From NCBI RefSeq assembly GCF_003255815.1, contig NC_037670.1, forward strand, positions 53,345,171 to 53,409,170: DNA of 64,000 nt. The letters run 5' to 3'. Positions within the stretch are counted from its first letter, which is position 1; each line of letters opens with the position of its first letter. This DNA is from Theropithecus gelada. Its lineage: Eukaryota > Chordata > Mammalia > Primates > Cercopithecidae. Both the position numbers and the translations under genes were made by a program. Below, in pieces: positions 11,732 through 22,408 of the stretch. The notes beneath the pieces were generated by a model. It saw only the letters and a list, made by a program, of their open reading frames with translations, did no database searches and was not told the DNA's origin.

Positions 11732-11906
11732 AATTTTTTTAGTGGAATTATTGGTGAAATGCATTCATAATTTGACAAGAGAAGGTTGAATTGAGCATAG
11801 CAGGCTGGCAGCTGTCGTCATTTTTCAGTTCATGCACCTGGTGCTGAGCTTACCAAAGCATCCGATAGGCCCTATCCTTGTGCAGCTCACCCTGGTAGGG
11901 AGGGAT
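11732..11906 (+). repeat. Local duplication, copy 2
   Basis: This is the partner of 9871-10050, about 4 percent diverged and missing one TGAAT unit. It ends at agggagggat, 236 bp upstream of exon B. Sequence after this point differs from that after copy 1. Confidence 0.95.
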
Positions 11907-12142
11907 GGTTCCCTGTGGTGGGACCGTCACTCCCATAAGCAGGTTTGTGAGATCACAGTGGGCACACAGAGGAAGGAGCCTTGACCTGTGTCGCATGTCA
12001 GTAGCACAGTGGCTCTGAGGCACCTTCAGTACATCCAGCCAAGCTCTCCATAGCTCCAAGCCTGCAAAGATGGTGCTATGGAATCCAGGTGAGCCCTTGG
12101 CCTTCAGGAGACCATTGCTGATCTGGTCCTGTTGCTTTCTAG

Positions 12143-12334
12143 GCTACCAGATCTCTTGGGAGGTGTACGGCAGGAACGACTCTCGTCTCACGCACACCCT
12201 GAACAGCACGACGCATGAGTACAAGATCCAAGGCCTTTCATCTCTCACCACCTACACCATCGATGTGGCTGCTGTGACTGCCGTGGGTGCTGGCCTGGTG
12301 ACTTCTTCCACCATTTCCTCTGGAGTGCCCCCAG
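12143..12334 (+). CDS. SDK2: SDK2 exon B, second half of FN3 domain 4
   Basis: This 192 bp exon lies between acceptor ...ctttctag and donor cag|gtcagt. It enters by completing the split glycine (G|GC), reads GYQISWEVYGRNDS, and leaves in phase 1 after SGVPP. Strand C is YQISWEV. The tyrosine corner is LTTYTIDVAAV, typical of strands E to F of an FN3 domain. Two N-glycosylation sequons are visible, N-D-S in GRNDSRL and N-S-T in LNSTTHEY. Together with exon A it makes one complete FN3 domain split by a 9.2 kb intron. WEVYGRNDSRLTH fits SDK2 rather than SDK1. The exon sits 236 bp downstream of a duplicated segment (11732-11906) and 316 bp upstream of an antisense LTR (12651-13010). Confidence 0.97.
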
Positions 12335-12650
12335 GTCAGTAAAATTGTGTGCGGTCCTCCTGCTGTTGCCTCTCTCTTGGAGATTCCTGAGGCTAGAAGT
12401 TGATTGACACTTTTATGTGGAAGCCACTAAGTGCCTTGAAAAGGAGGAGTGGCCTCCTGCCAAGATGCTGGAGGGTAAATGGGTGTTGACCCCACTTCAG
12501 CCTCATTCTCCAGAGCATTCCACTGCGGCCTCACATCCCTTCTGTCTTCTCCTCCTGCTTTGGCCTCAGAACACACGTTGAAAGTGTTTAAAGCCAGTTC
12601 CCAATGCATATCTAAAATATCGTGAATACTTTCAAAACAGTAGCGATGAT

Positions 12651-13010
12651 TCTATTAGTCCATTTTCATGCTGCTGATAAAGACGTACCTGAGACTCGAC
12701 CATTTACAAAAGAAAGAGATTTAATGGACTGACAGTTCCACATGGTCGGGGAGGCCTCACAATCATGGCAGAAGGCAAGGGGGAGCAAGTCATGTATTAC
12801 ATGGATGGTAGCAGGCAAAGAGAGAGCCCGTACAGGGAAACTCCTGTTTTTAAAACCCACAGATCTTGTGAGACTTATTCAGTATCGCGAGAACAGCACA
12901 GGCCCCCATGATTTGATTACCTCCCACCGGGTTCCTCTCGTGACACGTGGGAATTGTGGGAGTTACATTTCAAGATGATATTTGAGCGGGGACACAGTCA
13001 AACCATATCA
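12651..13010 (-). mobile_element. THE1/MST-type LTR (ERVL-MaLR)
   Basis: The antisense phrases attagtccattttcatgctgct, ggggaggcctcacaatcatgg and caagatgatatttgagcggggacacag are diagnostic of a MaLR LTR. Both flanks carry gcgatgat (12643-12650 and 13011-13018). It lies 316 bp after exon B. No internal MaLR sequence is attached. Confidence 0.85.
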
Positions 13011-14204
13011 GCGATGATGGCGTGTGGTTTAATTGGTTAAAAATGGGTATATACAGTGACCAAGATTAACACTGGAAGCACATCTGTGTGCAAGTTGCCA
13101 GGGTTTTCCTGAGATGTCTTGGACATTGTTCATCCAGGGCAGAGAAATGGGTTAGCTGACCTCCGGAAGGCTGTGCTTCCAGAAACACTGTGATCCACAC
13201 TACGTCTGGAGCCACAGAGTGGAGTGTTAGAGGGGAAACTGAGGCCTGGCTGCTTTGGCCAAACCCCTGATAACCAAGGTGCAGGGAGGCGCTGGAGTTG
13301 CCATTCCTTCATTGCCAAGGCTGAATGCTTGTAGCTGGAGAGGGGTCCTAAAGCCTTGCCCACTCATCCTGGGTAGTGGCTGGAGGCAAATCAGATGGAG
13401 AGGACTGCTTTGGGGACGCTGTGTTCTGTTTACTGTGCTTGAAGTTTATCACCATTAATGATTGAAGAACCATTTAAAAATCCGGAGCGCTGAGAAATAG
13501 AAAGGAAAGAGCCCACTTGTCCTTCGATTTAAACATTTTCTATTTCAAATTCATTAAAAACTAGATGTGGGAAGGACCCTTGAGATCCTACAGACCCTGC
13601 CCCCGCCAATACTGAATCGATCACCAAAATAGTTTCATTGTCCCTGTGCAAGACCTGGTTTCAAACACCCCAAGCAACAGCAAATGAGGAAAGCATTCCT
13701 CAGAGACAGTGCGGTCTGAAAGCTGCGCTAGTCTTGCATTTTTCTTTTCTTTTTTTTCCCCCGCTTTTTAGCCCCTTGTCTTTCTCTAGAGTATTTTGCA
13801 TGGCACAGTAATATAAAAGCTCTCACTTTGAACTCATAGTGCTACAGTTCCGAGTGGGAGGTGCTCTTTGGGGAGCAGCAACTGAAGGGTCTCTCATGTA
13901 GGAGTAGGCTTGAGCCATGGGCACCCTCAACGGGAGGCTCATTCAGAACCCACCTTCCACCTTATCCAGTTACCCAAGCAACTGAACACAGGCAGAGCGA
14001 GGAGAGTTCTGCCCTTGCACGAGAATGTGGTCGTCTTGGAAACCAGACCCAAGAAGCCTAAGGCTCAAGACCTGATCCTGAGCAGGTGCCACGCTACCTG
14101 GGAGCAACCCTGGGCTTATGCACTCTTCCCTCCACCCCTCTGAGGCCGCGGTAATTATGAAAGGAAGTACAGCCATTTGTTCTTTGTGTGGTTTCAGGAG
14201 CCAG

Positions 14205-14300
14205 GAAGGATTACATTCATTCATCCTTTCGTCATTCAGCCAGCATCTGTTAATTACCTACAAAGTACGGAGATGTGTAAGGCATGACACATCCCTTCAG
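14205..14300 (-). repeat. Possible L2 3' end
   Basis: The phrases cattcattcatcctttcg and gttaattacctacaaagta resemble the antisense L2 terminus (ATTCATTCAACAAATATTTATTGAGC pattern). The match is weak. Confidence 0.4.
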
Positions 14301-14557
14301 AGTTTCTCATCAAGGAGGCCGTGTTCGCGGTGTGTCTCCTGAAGTCCACCGGGTCAGCCTATTAAAGCAAAAACCATGTACTCATCATGCCTCTGGGGAA
14401 GCTGTGCTGCTTCTCACCTTCATGCTTTTGAGAACAAATCCTTTTTTGGTGTTGAATGGTGTCGAAACTGTTTACTTTTGAAGCTGACACATTTGATACC
14501 TTTCCTAAGCTGTGACGGACTTTAAATCTCTCCCTTTCCTCCCTGGTTCCTCTCTAG

Positions 14558-14679
14558 ACCTTCCTGGTGCCCCATCCAACCTGGTCATTTCCAACATCAG
14601 CCCTCGCTCCGCCACCCTTCAGTTCCGGCCAGGCTATGACGGGAAAACGTCCATCTCCAGGTGGATTGTCGAGGGGCAG
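14558..14679 (+). CDS. SDK2: SDK2 exon C, start of FN3 domain 5
   Basis: This 122 bp exon lies between acceptor ...cctctctag and a strong donor cag|gtacgt. It enters with AC to complete an aspartate codon and leaves in phase 0. It encodes LPGAPSNLVISNISPRS, then ATLQFRPGYDGKTSISRW and IVEGQ. The strand-B tryptophan of ordinary FN3 domains is replaced here by phenylalanine (LQFRPG), which is also how I remember the family. One N-I-S sequon is present, followed by proline, which usually lowers glycosylation. A 31.3 kb intron follows, the longest in the window. Identity as a sidekick exon is clear. Confidence 0.97.
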
Positions 14680-15049
14680 GTACGTGTGTCGTTAGACCGG
14701 GAGCCGGCATTTCCAAAGAGCAATGTTGGGGCCTGTGAGTGAGTGGTGCCCCTGCAGATGATGGCATGGGGGTGCGGGGGAGATGGGCATGCTTGGAGTG
14801 GGAGAAGCAGGGGCTGGAGATAGCCCAGATAGCAGCGCAGAATGTTGGAAGACAAAGAACAAGATGTCAGGCTGGGGTCCTACCAGGTGATGAGACAAGA
14901 ATAACAAGGGTTAAAATGAAAGTTGTGATTCAAAATAGGTACCCAAAATTGGATAGAGTTGATGATTGAGTTTTTAAAAATTCTGTATCACAATTAGCTA
15001 CTAAATATACTAATAGGATTAATTGCTTGGTACAGCTTGTGTGTCATTA

Positions 15050-15180
15050 GCTATGCATTCATTCAACAATATTTTTAGAGACGATTGTTCTATCTGCAGG
15101 CACTATTCTGGGCATGGGGGCTATTGCAGTAGACAAAGCTGGCTGAGTTTCTGCTGTCGAGGAGAAAAGTGCCGTCTGGG
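15050..15180 (-). repeat. L2 LINE 3' end
   Basis: The phrases cattcattcaacaatattt, ggcactattctgggcatgg and gcagtagacaaagctggc follow the antisense L2 3' end closely. Confidence 0.65.
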
Positions 15181-15599
15181 GAAGAAAGACCTCCAGCTGT
15201 GGGAAAGCTGTTATATTTGAGGGACAGCAAGGAAGGCGGGTGCTGGAGGGAGGGGAGCAAGCCCTGGGGTGGCAGGGAGTGAGTCTGGGGAGAGTGAGGG
15301 GTGGGTTCCACAGGACCTGAGAGAGTGGACTCCCCCGAGAGACTTCTGGTCTGACTCCAGCTGTGCAAGTACTGCAGCACGCAGAGGTCCAGGACAGCGC
15401 CGGGCTTGAATAGGATCACGCTGGCACTGGTGAAACCATGCAATCTGCCAGTTCCATGTTCCAACAAAAGCAGGAGGAAAAAGATAAAGGGCCCAATTAT
15501 GAGGAGTAGTAAAGTTTCAAAATAGTTATTATCTGTAGTAAAATCCTTGTGGTTTTCATGACTGTACTTGTACTATATTGCAAGACGATCCACTCCTGG

Positions 15600-15870
15600 A
15601 AATTGGCCATAAATTAGGGAACAAATCCTATCTACCTCTTCAAAAGTTTCATTAAGCAAACATTTCTGAAAATCTAAGGAGGATCCTGAAGGCACAAACC
15701 ATCTGGATGGGACTGACCCACAAATGGGGCTGGAACAATTATTTACTTAGCAAAAATAGCAGTAGAGCCCTACCTCACATCAAATTAAGAAAATCAGTCC
15801 TCAGCCAAGGAAGATTGAATTGGTGAAAGCAACTTTAAAACGCTTAAGATTAACTATAGGACAAGAATCA
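15600..15870 (+). repeat. Possible old L1 ORF2 fragment
   Basis: The phrase ggggctggaacaattattta followed by agcaaaaatagcagtagagccctacctcac resembles a late part of old mammalian L1 ORF2. It is heavily decayed with no open frame. Confidence 0.4.
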
Positions 15871-16308
15871 CCATGTCTCATGAAAACCAAGTCTAGTAAT
15901 TAAAATCCATCAGCAGAAGGCAATACTTTTAGGCCCACAGGAGCACGTGCTGTGGTCTTCGGTGTCTGACAATGCCACGTAGGTGAGGCCAGGAAGCAGC
16001 GCTCATTGCGGGCTTTAGAATGTGGTGTTATGCTAGGGCTGGGCAGGCCACAGCGACAGAAATGCCAGCGTCTTCAGGGCTCAACATACAAGAGCTCATT
16101 TGTGCATCCAGGCAGGCCTAGGAGTGGACGACGCTCCTTTTGCCCATGTTCCGTTGCCCAGGACTTGGTCACGTGGCCCGGTGTTGCCGCAGGAGAGTCT
16201 GGGAGTGTGGTGTTTCAGCTCACCTGGGAGGGAAAGACGTGGAGTGATGTGGGGACCCTCGGCACAGTTTCTCGGCCACAGCATCCTGGCTTTATGTCAT
16301 ACAGCCTG

Positions 16309-16602
16309 TTTGTTTATTTATTTTTGAGATAGAGTCTTGCTCTGTCGCCAGGCTGGAGTGCAGTGGCGCCATCTCGGCTCACTGCAACCTCCGCCTCCCA
16401 GGTTCAGGCAGTTACTCTGCCTCAGCCTCCCGAGTAGCTGGGACTACAGGCGCCGCCACCATGCCCGGCTAAGTTTTTGTATTTTAGTAGAGACGAGGTT
16501 TCACCGTGTTAGCCAGGATGGTCTCAATCTCCTGACCTCGTGATCTGCCTGCCTTGGCCTCCCAAAGTGCCGGGATTGCAGGCATGAGTCACCGCACCTG
16601 AC
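16309..16602 (-). mobile_element. Alu, antisense
   Basis: The element runs from ttgagatagagtcttgctctg to gagtcaccgcacctgac. It is nearly full length with few substitutions. Confidence 0.95.
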
Positions 16603-16835
16603 GTCTAAAGAGGTTTTACATTTTTAATGTAAAACATCTTAGATATATGCAAAAGGAAGGAGAATAGTAGAGTGAGCCCCCTGGTACCCATCAGCGAAAG
16701 TCAATGATCCTCAAGATTTCGCCATATCCATCCACCCCTGCTTTTTTATTGGCGTATTTTGAAGCATATTTCAGACCACATGTCACTTTGCCCCCATACG
16801 TGTCACACGTGTGTCTAAAATACCTGTTCATATGC
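16603..16835 (-). repeat. L1M 3' UTR, antisense piece
   Basis: The phrases atgcaaaaggaaggagaatag, gagccccctggtacccatcag and ttttgaagcatatttcagacc match the antisense of the old L1M (L1ME-type) 3' UTR. Confidence 0.7.
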
Positions 16836-17171
16836 CAATATGGATGAATTTCACAGGCATAATGTTTAGCAAAAGAAAAACCAGACCCCTACTTGGAGCA
16901 TATACTGTGTGATTCCATTTATAGAATGTTCCAGAACAGGAAGAAGTACTCTTCGGTGCTGGAATTTGGGTTTTCCTGGGACCCCTGTGGTTACTTACCA
17001 TGTGGGTGCCGGTGATTGGGAGGGGTCCACCTGAGGAGAGGGTGTCTGGAGTGGCAGGAGTGGTGTCTTTTGATCTGTATCAGGGCTAAATGTGTGTGCT
17101 TATTTTGTGTATACACCAGTGGTCTGTGAGCTTGCCTGTGTGTCTTACTTCAGTGAAAAGTTTGGAAGTTT
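16836..17171 (+). repeat. L1M 3' end, sense piece
   Basis: The phrases taatgtttagcaaaagaaaaac, ctgtgtgattccatttatag and tgtatacaccagtgg match the sense end of old L1s. The piece sits against the opposite-strand L1 piece, so the two come from separate or inverted insertions. Confidence 0.65.
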
Positions 17172-17463
17172 GGCCAGGCCCACACCTGTCATGCAGCACT
17201 TTAGGAGACGAAGGCAGTGGATCACTTGAGGTTGAGAGTTCGAGGCCAGCCTGGCCAACATGTGAAACCCCATCTCTACTAAAGATGCAAAAATTAGCCG
17301 GGCGTGGTGGCACACGTCTGTAATCCCACCTACTCAGGAGGCTGAGGCAGGAGAATCGCTTGAACCCAGGAGGTAGAGGTAACAGTGAGCCAAGATCACG
17401 CCACTGTACTCCAGCCTGGATGACAAAGCAAGACTCTCTGTCTCAAAAAAAAAAAAAAAAAAA
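17172..17463 (+). mobile_element. Alu, sense
   Basis: The element runs from ggccaggcccacacctgtca to a pure A-tail of about 20 bases. It lies 64 bp from an Alu in the opposite orientation. Confidence 0.95.
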
Positions 17464-17527
17464 TTTACGTGAAAATATGGGTATCTTCTGTCATACCAGT
17501 GTCACACCTGATAAAATTATTGTTATT

Positions 17528-17810
17528 GTTTTTTTGAGATAGGATCTCACTCTGTCACCCAGGCAGGAGTGAAGTGGTGCGATCTCAGCTCACTACAACC
17601 TCTGCCTCCCGGGCTCAGGCAATCCTCCCATCTCAGCCTCCTGAGTAGCTAGGACCACAGGCATGCGCCACCACTAACTTTTTATGGTTTTGGTAGAGAC
17701 AGGGTTTTGCCATGTTGCCCCGACTGGTCTTGAACTCCTGAATTCAGGTGATCTGTCAGCCTCAGCCTCCCAGAGTGCTGGGATTATAGGCATGAGCCAC
17801 CACGCCTGGC
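17528..17810 (-). mobile_element. Alu, antisense
   Basis: The element runs from tttttttgagataggatctc to gagccaccacgcctggc. It interrupts an old antisense L1 and forms a close inverted pair with the previous Alu. Confidence 0.95.
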
Positions 17811-17965
17811 AATTTGAACATTTTAATATCATCTAATCATCAGTTCACACTCAGATTTCCCCAAATTTTCCAAAACACCTCTTTACAGTGGTTTTGATAA
17901 AAGTAGGATTCACATAAGGTTCACACTATTCATTTTGTTGTCATGTCTCTCAAATCATAGAAAAA
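17811..17965 (-). repeat. L1ME-type 3' UTR fragment
   Basis: The phrases cagatttccccaaattttcc and aggttcacactattcattttgttg match the antisense L1ME 3' UTR. It is probably part of the same old insertion as 16603-16835. Confidence 0.65.
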
Positions 17966-18210
17966 AAAACACCGTAAACAGCTTTATTAACATATTGTAA
18001 TTGACATACAGTAAACTGCATATATTTAAGGTGGCCAGTTTGACACTTGTGACTTATACATATACACACACCTGGGAAGCTGTGACCACAGTCGAGATAA
18101 TGAACACGTTCCTCACCCTCAAAGGTGTCCTTGCAGCCCCCAGTATCCCTCCCTACCAACCCTCCCCATCCCCACAACCACTCGTCTGCTTCCTGTCGCT
18201 ATAGGTTACA
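17966..18210 (-). repeat. Old L1 3' fragment, antisense
   Basis: The phrases tattgtaattgacatacagtaaac, cagtcgagataatgaac and ccatccccacaaccactcgtctgc follow the antisense L1M segment also seen at 43700-44295. Confidence 0.7.
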
Positions 18211-18411
18211 GCTCCCTTAATCTAGCAGAATCCCCCACCCTTTCCCCGCATGCAGTTACCTCGTTGAGAAAACCCAGCCAGTCATCCCATGGGACATCTG
18301 CATTGGAGATGCACCTGGTTACATCCTTATGGGGTCACTTGACCTGTTCGTCTACCCCCATTTGCCCTGTAAACTGGAATTTCATTGCAAAGGACTGGTA
18401 GATTCCATTTC

Positions 18412-18795
18412 CACTCCTCCCTCCCTCCCTCCTTCCCTCCTTCCCTCCCTCCCTCCCTCCTTCCTTCCCTCTCTCCCTCCCTCCCTTCCTCCCTTCACCC
18501 CTCCCTTCGTCCCTCCCTCCCTTCTTTCCGTTCTGCCTCCCTCCCTCCCTCCTTTCCTCCCTCCCTCCCTTCTTTCCTTCCTTCCTCCATCCCTCCCTTC
18601 TTTCCTCCCTCCCCCTGCTTCTCTCCTTCCTTACTCCACATTCCCTCCCTTTTTTACATCCTCCCTCCCTCTACTTCCTCCCTCCCTCCCTTCTTTACTT
18701 CCTCTCTCCCTCCCTCCCTTCTTTCCTCCCTCCCTTCCTCTCTCCCTCCCTTCCTTCCTTTCTTCTTCCCTCTCTTCCTCTCTCCCTCCCTCCCT
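18412..18795. repeat. Polypyrimidine tract, (CCCT/CCTT)n
   Basis: About 384 bp are almost wholly C and T on the + strand, with scattered A and G. Units are mostly TCCC and TTCC. Long proline/serine open frames on this strand are an effect of the repeat. Confidence 0.97.
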
Positions 18796-19605
18796 AAGAC
18801 TGCTTCCCAGTTACTGCAGCAGGTTGGAGGCATGTAGATCTAGTTGCCCCACTTAGGGATGCTAATTTGGGTGGCAGAGCATAGCAGCCTGATCCCTACC
18901 TTGTGAATTTCTCCATCAGCTTTTTATCTAATGGTCTCATCCATCCATGATCTTTGCCTGAATTAATTATGTTCTTAGGATATTCAAGATGATAATCTTC
19001 TACTTCTATCAATCTTCCCTCATTTAGCTGTTGGAACTCTGAAAAGAAGCATCTCCCCTCATCCCTCAGACTATTTAGTTACCTTCAAATATAGGAAGGC
19101 AGAATAAATGCTTAATTCTTTTCCTTTAATTACCAATTTTCAGGGTGAGGAATTGGTCCCCTGGTTACTTCCAATGTTAAATAGATTTTTCTTTCTTTTT
19201 CTGTCTTGTGATCTCTTTTGCTGAGTGTCATCATGAAAGCACAGATTCTTACCTGTTCAGTGGGTTTCAGTCACCTGCAGTCATTATACTTTTTGAACCT
19301 AGAATTGGGAGGCTTTTGTACCCTGGGGCTCCAGCCTGAGGCTGCACTCTTTGATGACTTCCTGCCTCACGCTGAGATGGAGCCGCGCCTGCCAGGCCTT
19401 GGTTTCTTAAGTGTCAAATGCTATTTAAAGACCATAACGAGAGCACCAAGGTGGATGCTTATCGCTCCCAGATGGTCACTGCTTCGACACCTTCCCAGTA
19501 GACAGAGAACATCTTTTCTGAAGCATCATGAATTCATACTGACATTTCCAGTGAAACTTCAGGTTACTGACCTTAAATGTATATGTTATGTTATGCTAAC
19601 TTAAA

Positions 19606-19653
19606 TATATATTTTATTTTATTCTATTTTATTTTATTTTATTTTATTTTATT
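19606..19653. repeat. (TTTTA)n microsatellite
   Basis: About nine TTTTA units form the expanded tail of the adjoining antisense Alu. Confidence 0.95.
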
Positions 19654-19932
19654 TGAGATGGAGTCTTGTTCTGTTGCCCAGGCTGGAGTGCAGTGGTACT
19701 ATCCCAGCTGTAACCTCCACCTCCCAGGTTCAAGCTATTCTCCTGCCTCAGCCTCCTGAGTGCTGGGATTACAGGTGCCCACCACCACGTCCATCTAATT
19801 TTTGTATTTTTAGTAGAGATGGGGTTTTACCATGTTCGGCCAGGCTGATCTCAAACACCTGACATCAGGTGATCCACCTGCCTCAGCCTCCCAAAGTGCT
19901 GGGATTACCAGCGTGAGCCACCGTGCCCGGCC
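19654..19932 (-). mobile_element. Alu, antisense
   Basis: The element runs from gagatggagtcttgttctgt to gagccaccgtgcccggcc. The flank ctaaatgtatattttaac resembles the sequence before the tail. Confidence 0.95.
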
Positions 19933-20436
19933 TAAATGTATATTTTAACTATATTTTCCCTTACACTAAGACTGTGCTTTTTAGGACTCCTGACTCGATA
20001 ATCTTCTTTATCCTCCTGTTGTATTAAGAGGTTCAAAATTGCATATACCTGTGGTCTGTGAATTTGCCTGTGTATCTTACTTATATGAAAAGTTTATGTG
20101 AAAAGACAGATACTATTGTATTAGGAGTTTCAAAATTGTAATCTCAGTGGTATGACTAACAGAGACTACTGAATGAAATTTAAGTATTTGTCCTTAGAAT
20201 ATGTTATACCGTGGAAGTATAATATATTCAGTTTATACCTACAGTTTATATTGTTTATAATATATTTAGTTTATACTTACAGTATACAAGTACAGTTGCA
20301 ATACTGTTCTAAAGCCACACTGTTCTTTTCTCACTGTGGTTATCTTGATATGGATTTAAGTTCATTCATTTCAGGACTTGTTTTGTTCTTTTGCTTCAAT
20401 TTTTAGCACTGACTTTGTTTAAAAATCACTTTACAT

Positions 20437-20465
20437 TTTATTTATTTTATTTATTTATTTATTTA
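20437..20465. repeat. (TTTA)n microsatellite
   Basis: TTTA units form the tail of the antisense Alu that follows. Confidence 0.95.
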
Positions 20466-20751
20466 GAGACGGAATCTCGCTCTGTCACCCAGGCTGGAGT
20501 ACAGCTGAGTGGTGCAATCTCAGCTCACTGCAACCCCCACCTCCCGTGTTCAAGCTATTCTCCTGCCTCAGCCTACTGAGTAGCTGGGATTACAGGTGCC
20601 CGCCACCACACCTGGCTAATTTTTGTATTTTTATTAGAGATGGGGTTTCACCATGTTGGCCAGGCTGGTCTTGAACTCCTGACCTCAAGTGATCCACCGG
20701 CCTCAGCCTCCCAGAGTGCTGGGATTACAGGTGCAAGCCACCACGCCTAGC
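20466..20751 (-). mobile_element. Alu, antisense
   Basis: The element runs from gagacggaatctcgctctgtc to caagccaccacgcctagc. The flanks tcactttacatttta and tcattttacattttt are its likely target site duplication. Confidence 0.95.
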
Positions 20752-20759
20752 TCATTTTA

Positions 20760-21167
20760 CATTTTTAAAAATTGTTGGAGGATTTTAAATTTATTTTTGA
20801 GGATATAACTCATTTACATGATCTCAAAGTCAAAACTATTTAAAAAGTGATGTTCAGAGAAGTTTCCATTCTTTTGTCCCCTTACCCTGTTGCCTGTCTG
20901 CCACATAGATAACCTTATTTATTAAACTTTTGGCTTATCCTTTTTTTTGGGCAACTTAAACAACTCTCTGTATTTGTGTACTTCCTCTGTCTTCCGCAGA
21001 AGGTAGCATATTGTGCCTTGCTGTCTTCCTGTGACAGTGCACCCTGAACACCCCCGGGTATCATGTGTGCAATTGTCCTTTCTTCTCACACCTGCTCAGG
21101 TCTGCCTGGTGTGCATGAGGTGGGGCTTGTTTATGTAGCTAGTCCTCTGCTGACAGGCATTGGGTTG
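20760..21167 (-). repeat. Old L1 (L1ME-like), antisense
   Basis: The phrases ggatataactcatttacatgatctcaaag and ccccttaccctgttgcctg suggest the antisense L1ME 3' region. It probably continues after the LTR at 21168-21744. Confidence 0.5.
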
Positions 21168-21744
21168 TGTATTAGTTTTATATCACTGCCATTACAAATC
21201 ACCAAAACTGAGTGGCTGATACAACATAAATGTGTCATCTTCTAGTTCTGCAGGTCAGAGGTCCAGCATGGGTCTCACTGGCTAAAGTCAGGGAGGCTGC
21301 AGGGCCATGTTTCTTCCGGAAGCTCTGGGAATGAGTCAGCTTCCAGGCTCATTCAGGTTGTGGCAGAATTCAGTCCTTGCGGTTGTAGGACTGAGGTCCC
21401 CATACTCTGCTGTCAGCCGTGGTCATTCCTGGCTCCTGGAGGTCACCACGGTCTGTGGCTCGGGGTCCCCTTCCTTCATCTTCAGAGCAGCCGGGGCAGG
21501 TCGAGTCCTCTCAGACTCTGGCTTTTTCCTCCTCCTTCCTTCTCATCTCTCTGGCTCACTCTTCAGCCTCTCACTTTCACTTTTAAGGACTCGTGATTAC
21601 CTTGTATTCACCTGGATAAGCTCCCTGATTTAAGGCTCTTACCCTTCATCACATCTGTGGAGCCTCTCCTCCATGTAAGGCAGTGTACTCATGGGTTCCA
21701 GAAATTAGGGTGTGGGCGTCTCCAGAGGACCTCATTCAGCCTCA
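21168..21744 (-). mobile_element. MLT1-type LTR (ERVL-MaLR)
   Basis: The block starts tgtattagttttatatcactgcc. The phrases gaccttgtattcacctggat-like text, ccatgtaaggcagtgtactc and gggttccagaaattagg are MLT1-like in antisense. It appears to be inserted into an old L1. Edges are approximate and no matching target duplication is visible. Confidence 0.65.
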
Positions 21745-22368
21745 AGCTTTTTTTCAGCTTTTTGCATAGTCATTTTGTATTTTTGCCACCTTATCTTTGG
21801 GGTAGATAGGCATGGTTGGCTGGATCACAAGGCAAATGCACATGTAAACTTCCCAGACATTGCCAAATTCCTCATCTGCAGGTTGCTGCATTCCCAGCAG
21901 CAACATGTCTATATTTTTGGTCATGGAAAAAAAAAAAATTGAAGTCTAATTTATGACTTCTTTCTTGCATGCCTCTGGTTTTTGAGTCATAGGCAGAAAG
22001 GTTTTCCCCACTTTCAGGTTCTAAAGGAACCCAACCACTTTTCTGCTACCAATTTTCTCGTTTCATTTTTACATTTAGAACTCCATCCATTCGGAACTGG
22101 TTCCTGTATATGGAGTGAGGTATGAATCCATTTTCATCATTTTGCAAATAGCTATGTAATTGCTTCAGTGCCATTTATTAAAATGACCTTTTTTTTTTCC
22201 TGATTTGTAACATTAAATTCCTGTATGCACTTAGGTCTGTATCTGAACTTTTCATTCTTTTCTATTAGCCCGGTTATTCATGCACTAATTCCACATTGTT
22301 TCCTTAGAGAGGTTTTAAACCATGCTTTAATATCTGATGAGGCCTCCTTCCCCATAACCAGTGTGCAT

Positions 22369-22408
<40 letters not shown>

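Larger units (their letters stand above)
2933..12142 (+). other. SDK2: SDK2 intron A-B, 9.2 kb
   Basis: The intron starts gtaagt and ends ctttctag. It holds MIR, six Alus (3721, 5671, 5972, 9513, 10801, 11436), an unnamed LTR at 8725-9308, microsatellites and two copies of a roughly 180 bp segment (9871-10050 and 11732-11906). I cannot name repeats in 3985-4239, 4272-5670, 6301-8724, 10091-10800 or 11096-11435. Positions 4690-4960 may be a very degraded antisense MIR. The 2.4 kb from 6301 to 8724 is the longest repeat-free stretch of this intron. Confidence 0.85.
12335..14557 (+). other. SDK2: SDK2 intron B-C, 2.2 kb
   Basis: The intron starts gtcagt and ends cctctctag. An antisense THE1/MST-like LTR fills 12651-13010. 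A T-rich run lies at 13741-13758. A weak L2-like stretch occurs near 14205-14300. I recognise nothing in 13011-14204 apart from a possible old SINE trace near 13560-13700. Confidence 0.85.

Noticed and set aside
18329..18856. 175-residue proline/serine-rich frame
   Set aside because: It is the translation of the polypyrimidine tract. No start context, homology or exon structure supports it.
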